Shown: piece after piece, positions 62,787 through 64,000 of the stretch
How positions within the stretch are numbered: position 1 is the stretch's first letter
How the letters are laid out: every line of letters starts with the position of its first letter
Notes under the pieces: model-generated
Told to the model about the DNA's origin: nothing
Seen by the model: the letters and a program-made list of their open reading frames with translations, nothing else
Databases searched by the model: none
Assembly (NCBI GenBank): GCA_012728315.1
Contig: JAAYFI010000014.1
Span: forward strand, 1 to 64,000
Direction of reading: 5' to 3'
DNA length: 64,000 nt
From: Gammaproteobacteria bacterium
Lineage (GTDB): Bacteria; Pseudomonadota; Gammaproteobacteria; Pseudomonadales; Pseudomonadaceae
Translations under genes and position numbers: made by a program

Positions 62787-63390
62787 TCGTATTAAAGACC
62801 CCGAACGCCACGCCAAACGTATGGCCGCTAAACAAAAAATCATGCAAGAGCGCATTGCCAACGCCGATAAAGAACAAGGCATCTTGCTGGTTCTGACCGG
62901 TCCCGGCAAAGGCAAAAGCAGCTCCGGCTTTGGCATGGTGGCGCGAGCGCTGGGGCACGGCATGAAAGTCGGTATCGTGCAGTTCATTAAAGGTGCCTTC
63001 AGTACCGGTGAGCAAGCATTCTTCAGCACGCTACCCAATGTCGATTATCACGTGATGGGCCAAGGCTACACCTGGGATACCCAAGACCGCGAGCAGGATG
63101 TTGCCGCTGCCAATGCCGCTTGGGACATTGTCGCTGGCATGCTGCAAGACGACAGCTATGATCTGATTTTGCTGGATGAACTCAACATTGCTTTAAAGTA
63201 CGAATACATTGATTTAGACCGCGTGCTCGACGACTTACAAGCCCGTCCTGAAATGCAGCATGTGGTGGTCACCGGTCGTAATGCTCCACAAGAGTTGATC
63301 GATATCGCCGATACCGTCACCGAAATGAAGGTGATTAAACACGCCTTCAAAGATCAGGGCATCAAGGCACAAAAAGGTATTGAACTGTAA
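62779..63390 (+). CDS. cobO: Cob(I)yrinic acid a,c-diamide adenosyltransferase
   Basis: A 203-residue CobA/CobO/BtuR-type ATP:corrinoid adenosyltransferase that adds the 5'-deoxyadenosyl group to reduced cobalt. P-loop LVLTGPGKGKSSSGFGMVAR is followed by HGMKVGIVQFIKG, WDTQDREQDVAAA, and DLILLDELNIALKY. An N-terminal basic helix (RIKDPERHAKRMAAKQKIMQ) is typical of this family. ATG 62779 overlaps the btuD end by eight bases. Cytoplasmic. It works upstream of CobQ in de novo synthesis, and on imported corrinoids in salvage. Confidence 0.95.
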   Translation: MHDRIKDPERHAKRMAAKQKIMQERIANADKEQGILLVLTGPGKGKSSSGFGMVARALGHGMKVGIVQFIKGAFSTGEQAFFSTLPNVDYHVMGQGYTWDTQDREQDVAAANAAWDIVAGMLQDDSYDLILLDELNIALKYEYIDLDRVLDDLQARPEMQHVVVTGRNAPQELIDIADTVTEMKVIKHAFKDQGIKAQKGIEL

Positions 63391-64000
63391 ATGATCACCT
63401 TGATGATTCAGGGCACCACCTCCGACGCCGGTAAAACGACGGTGGTGGCGGCTTTGTGTCGCTGGCTGGCGCGGCAAGGCGTTTCTGTCGCACCCTTCAA
63501 ACCGCAAAATATGGCGCTCAACAGTGCAGTGACTGTGGATGGTGGCGAGATTGGCCGCTCCACTGCGCTGCATGCGTTGGCTTGTGGCCTTGAACCGCAC
63601 AGCGATATGAATCCGGTGCTGCTAAAACCCCACAGCGATTGCGGCGCGCAAGTGATTTTGCGTGGGCAAGTGTACGGCAACATGGATGCGCTGGATTATC
63701 ACGCTTATAAAGCCCAAGCTATGCAGTCAGTGATGGCGGCCTGGCGTGCGCTAAGTGAGCGTTATGATGTGATCATCGCCGAAGGTGCAGGCAGTCCGGC
63801 GGAAATCAATCTGCGCGCTAACGATATCGCCAATATGGGCTTTGCCGAAGCCGCCAATTGCCCTGTACTGCTGGTCGGCGACATTGATCGCGGTGGCGTG
63901 TTTGCGCAATTGGTCGGAACGCTAGACTTGCTGTCCGCAAGCGAACAGGCGCGCACCAAGGGTTTTATCATCAACCGTTTTCGCGGTGATCTGGCCTTAC
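63391..64000 (+). CDS. cobQ: Cobyric acid synthase (5' part; runs off the window)
   Basis: Starts at ATG 63391, directly after the cobO stop, and is open to the end of the window (203 residues of about 490). [19 protein letters not shown] holds the P-loop of the ATP-dependent amidoligase half; [30 protein letters not shown] and [20 protein letters not shown], then [18 protein letters not shown], are CobQ signatures. The C-terminal glutaminase domain lies beyond the edge. CobQ amidates adenosylcobyrinic acid a,c-diamide at four sites to cobyric acid. ATG at 63403 is an alternative start. AAAGGT within cobO lies upstream. Confidence 0.94.
   Translation, partial: MITLMIQGTTSDAGKTTVVAALCRWLARQGVSVAPFKPQNMALNSAVTVDGGEIGRSTALHALACGLEPHSDMNPVLLKPHSDCGAQVILRGQVYGNMDALDYHAYKAQAMQSVMAAWRALSERYDVIIAEGAGSPAEINLRANDIANMGFAEAANCPVLLVGDIDRGGVFAQLVGTLDLLSASEQARTKGFIINRFRGDLAL

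Overview
The window reads as a chromosomal segment of a gammaproteobacterium of the Pseudomonas lineage. By eye its base composition is more moderate than that of the high-GC pseudomonads, which would suit a Thiopseudomonas- or Halopseudomonas-like relative; this is inference. The strongest clues are conserved neighbourhoods known from Pseudomonas: an ArsR-methyltransferase regulator beside metK; a SAH riboswitch ahead of ahcY-metF; ftsY-ftsE-ftsX-rpoH preceded by a divergent M16 peptidase pair and rsmD; and the block yhiI-rbbA-yhhJ / small membrane protein / ygfA / 6S RNA / zapA / coiled-coil protein / ygfB-pepP-ubiH-ubiI. No tRNA, rRNA, CRISPR array, transposase or phage gene was seen. Layout: 0-1.2 kb holds the start of metK and its probable regulator with a perfect 26-bp operator-like palindrome. 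1.2-9.8 kb is a mixed region: a FUSC/YccS membrane protein, alkyl-base DNA glycosylase, two reductases (CurA-like, YqhD-like), a small lipoprotein with a YiiX-type amidase, and a ferric-reductase-like flavoprotein. 10-14.5 kb carries LigB, a DUF3360 membrane protein, a lipoprotein cytochrome c-prime and a MAPEG protein. 14.6-17.1 kb is the methionine-cycle unit (SAH riboswitch, ahcY, metF). 17.2-26.7 kb has RhlE, a BCCT transporter, Rep, a Bcr/CflA exporter that seems to start on ATT, and an SLC13 permease. 26.9-31.9 kb is the division, secretion and heat-shock cluster on the minus strand. 32-36.8 kb has two M16 proteins, RsmD, an LpxL-family acyltransferase and a PilZ protein. 36.8-41.7 kb is a HlyD/RbbA/YhhJ exporter. 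42-48.7 kb is the 6S RNA, division and ubiquinone block. 48.8-54.4 kb has an orphan iron-binding protein, YigZ, NfsB, a decayed SDR gene, a small Trp-rich protein, a short AlbA_2 protein and a PilJ-type chemoreceptor; 54.7-56.5 kb is a diguanylate cyclase. 56.6-64 kb is cobalamin salvage: cobU, a REP/BIME-like repeat cluster, cbiB, cobC, a cobalamin riboswitch with terminator, btuFCD, cobO and the start of cobQ. Functionally, the left part links SAM use (MetK), SAH removal (AhcY) and methyl-THF supply (MetF) under two layers of control, one protein-based and one RNA-based. The right end takes up and remodels corrinoids under a B12 riboswitch. The rest is mainly housekeeping. The least explained items are the repeat cluster at 57.2-57.5 kb, the palindromic element at 21.3 kb and its relics, the 240-nt leader before btuF, the leader of the FUSC gene, the ATT start of the exporter, and the small broken genes around 51.3-52.5 kb. 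I found no convincing multi-gene system that is wholly new.
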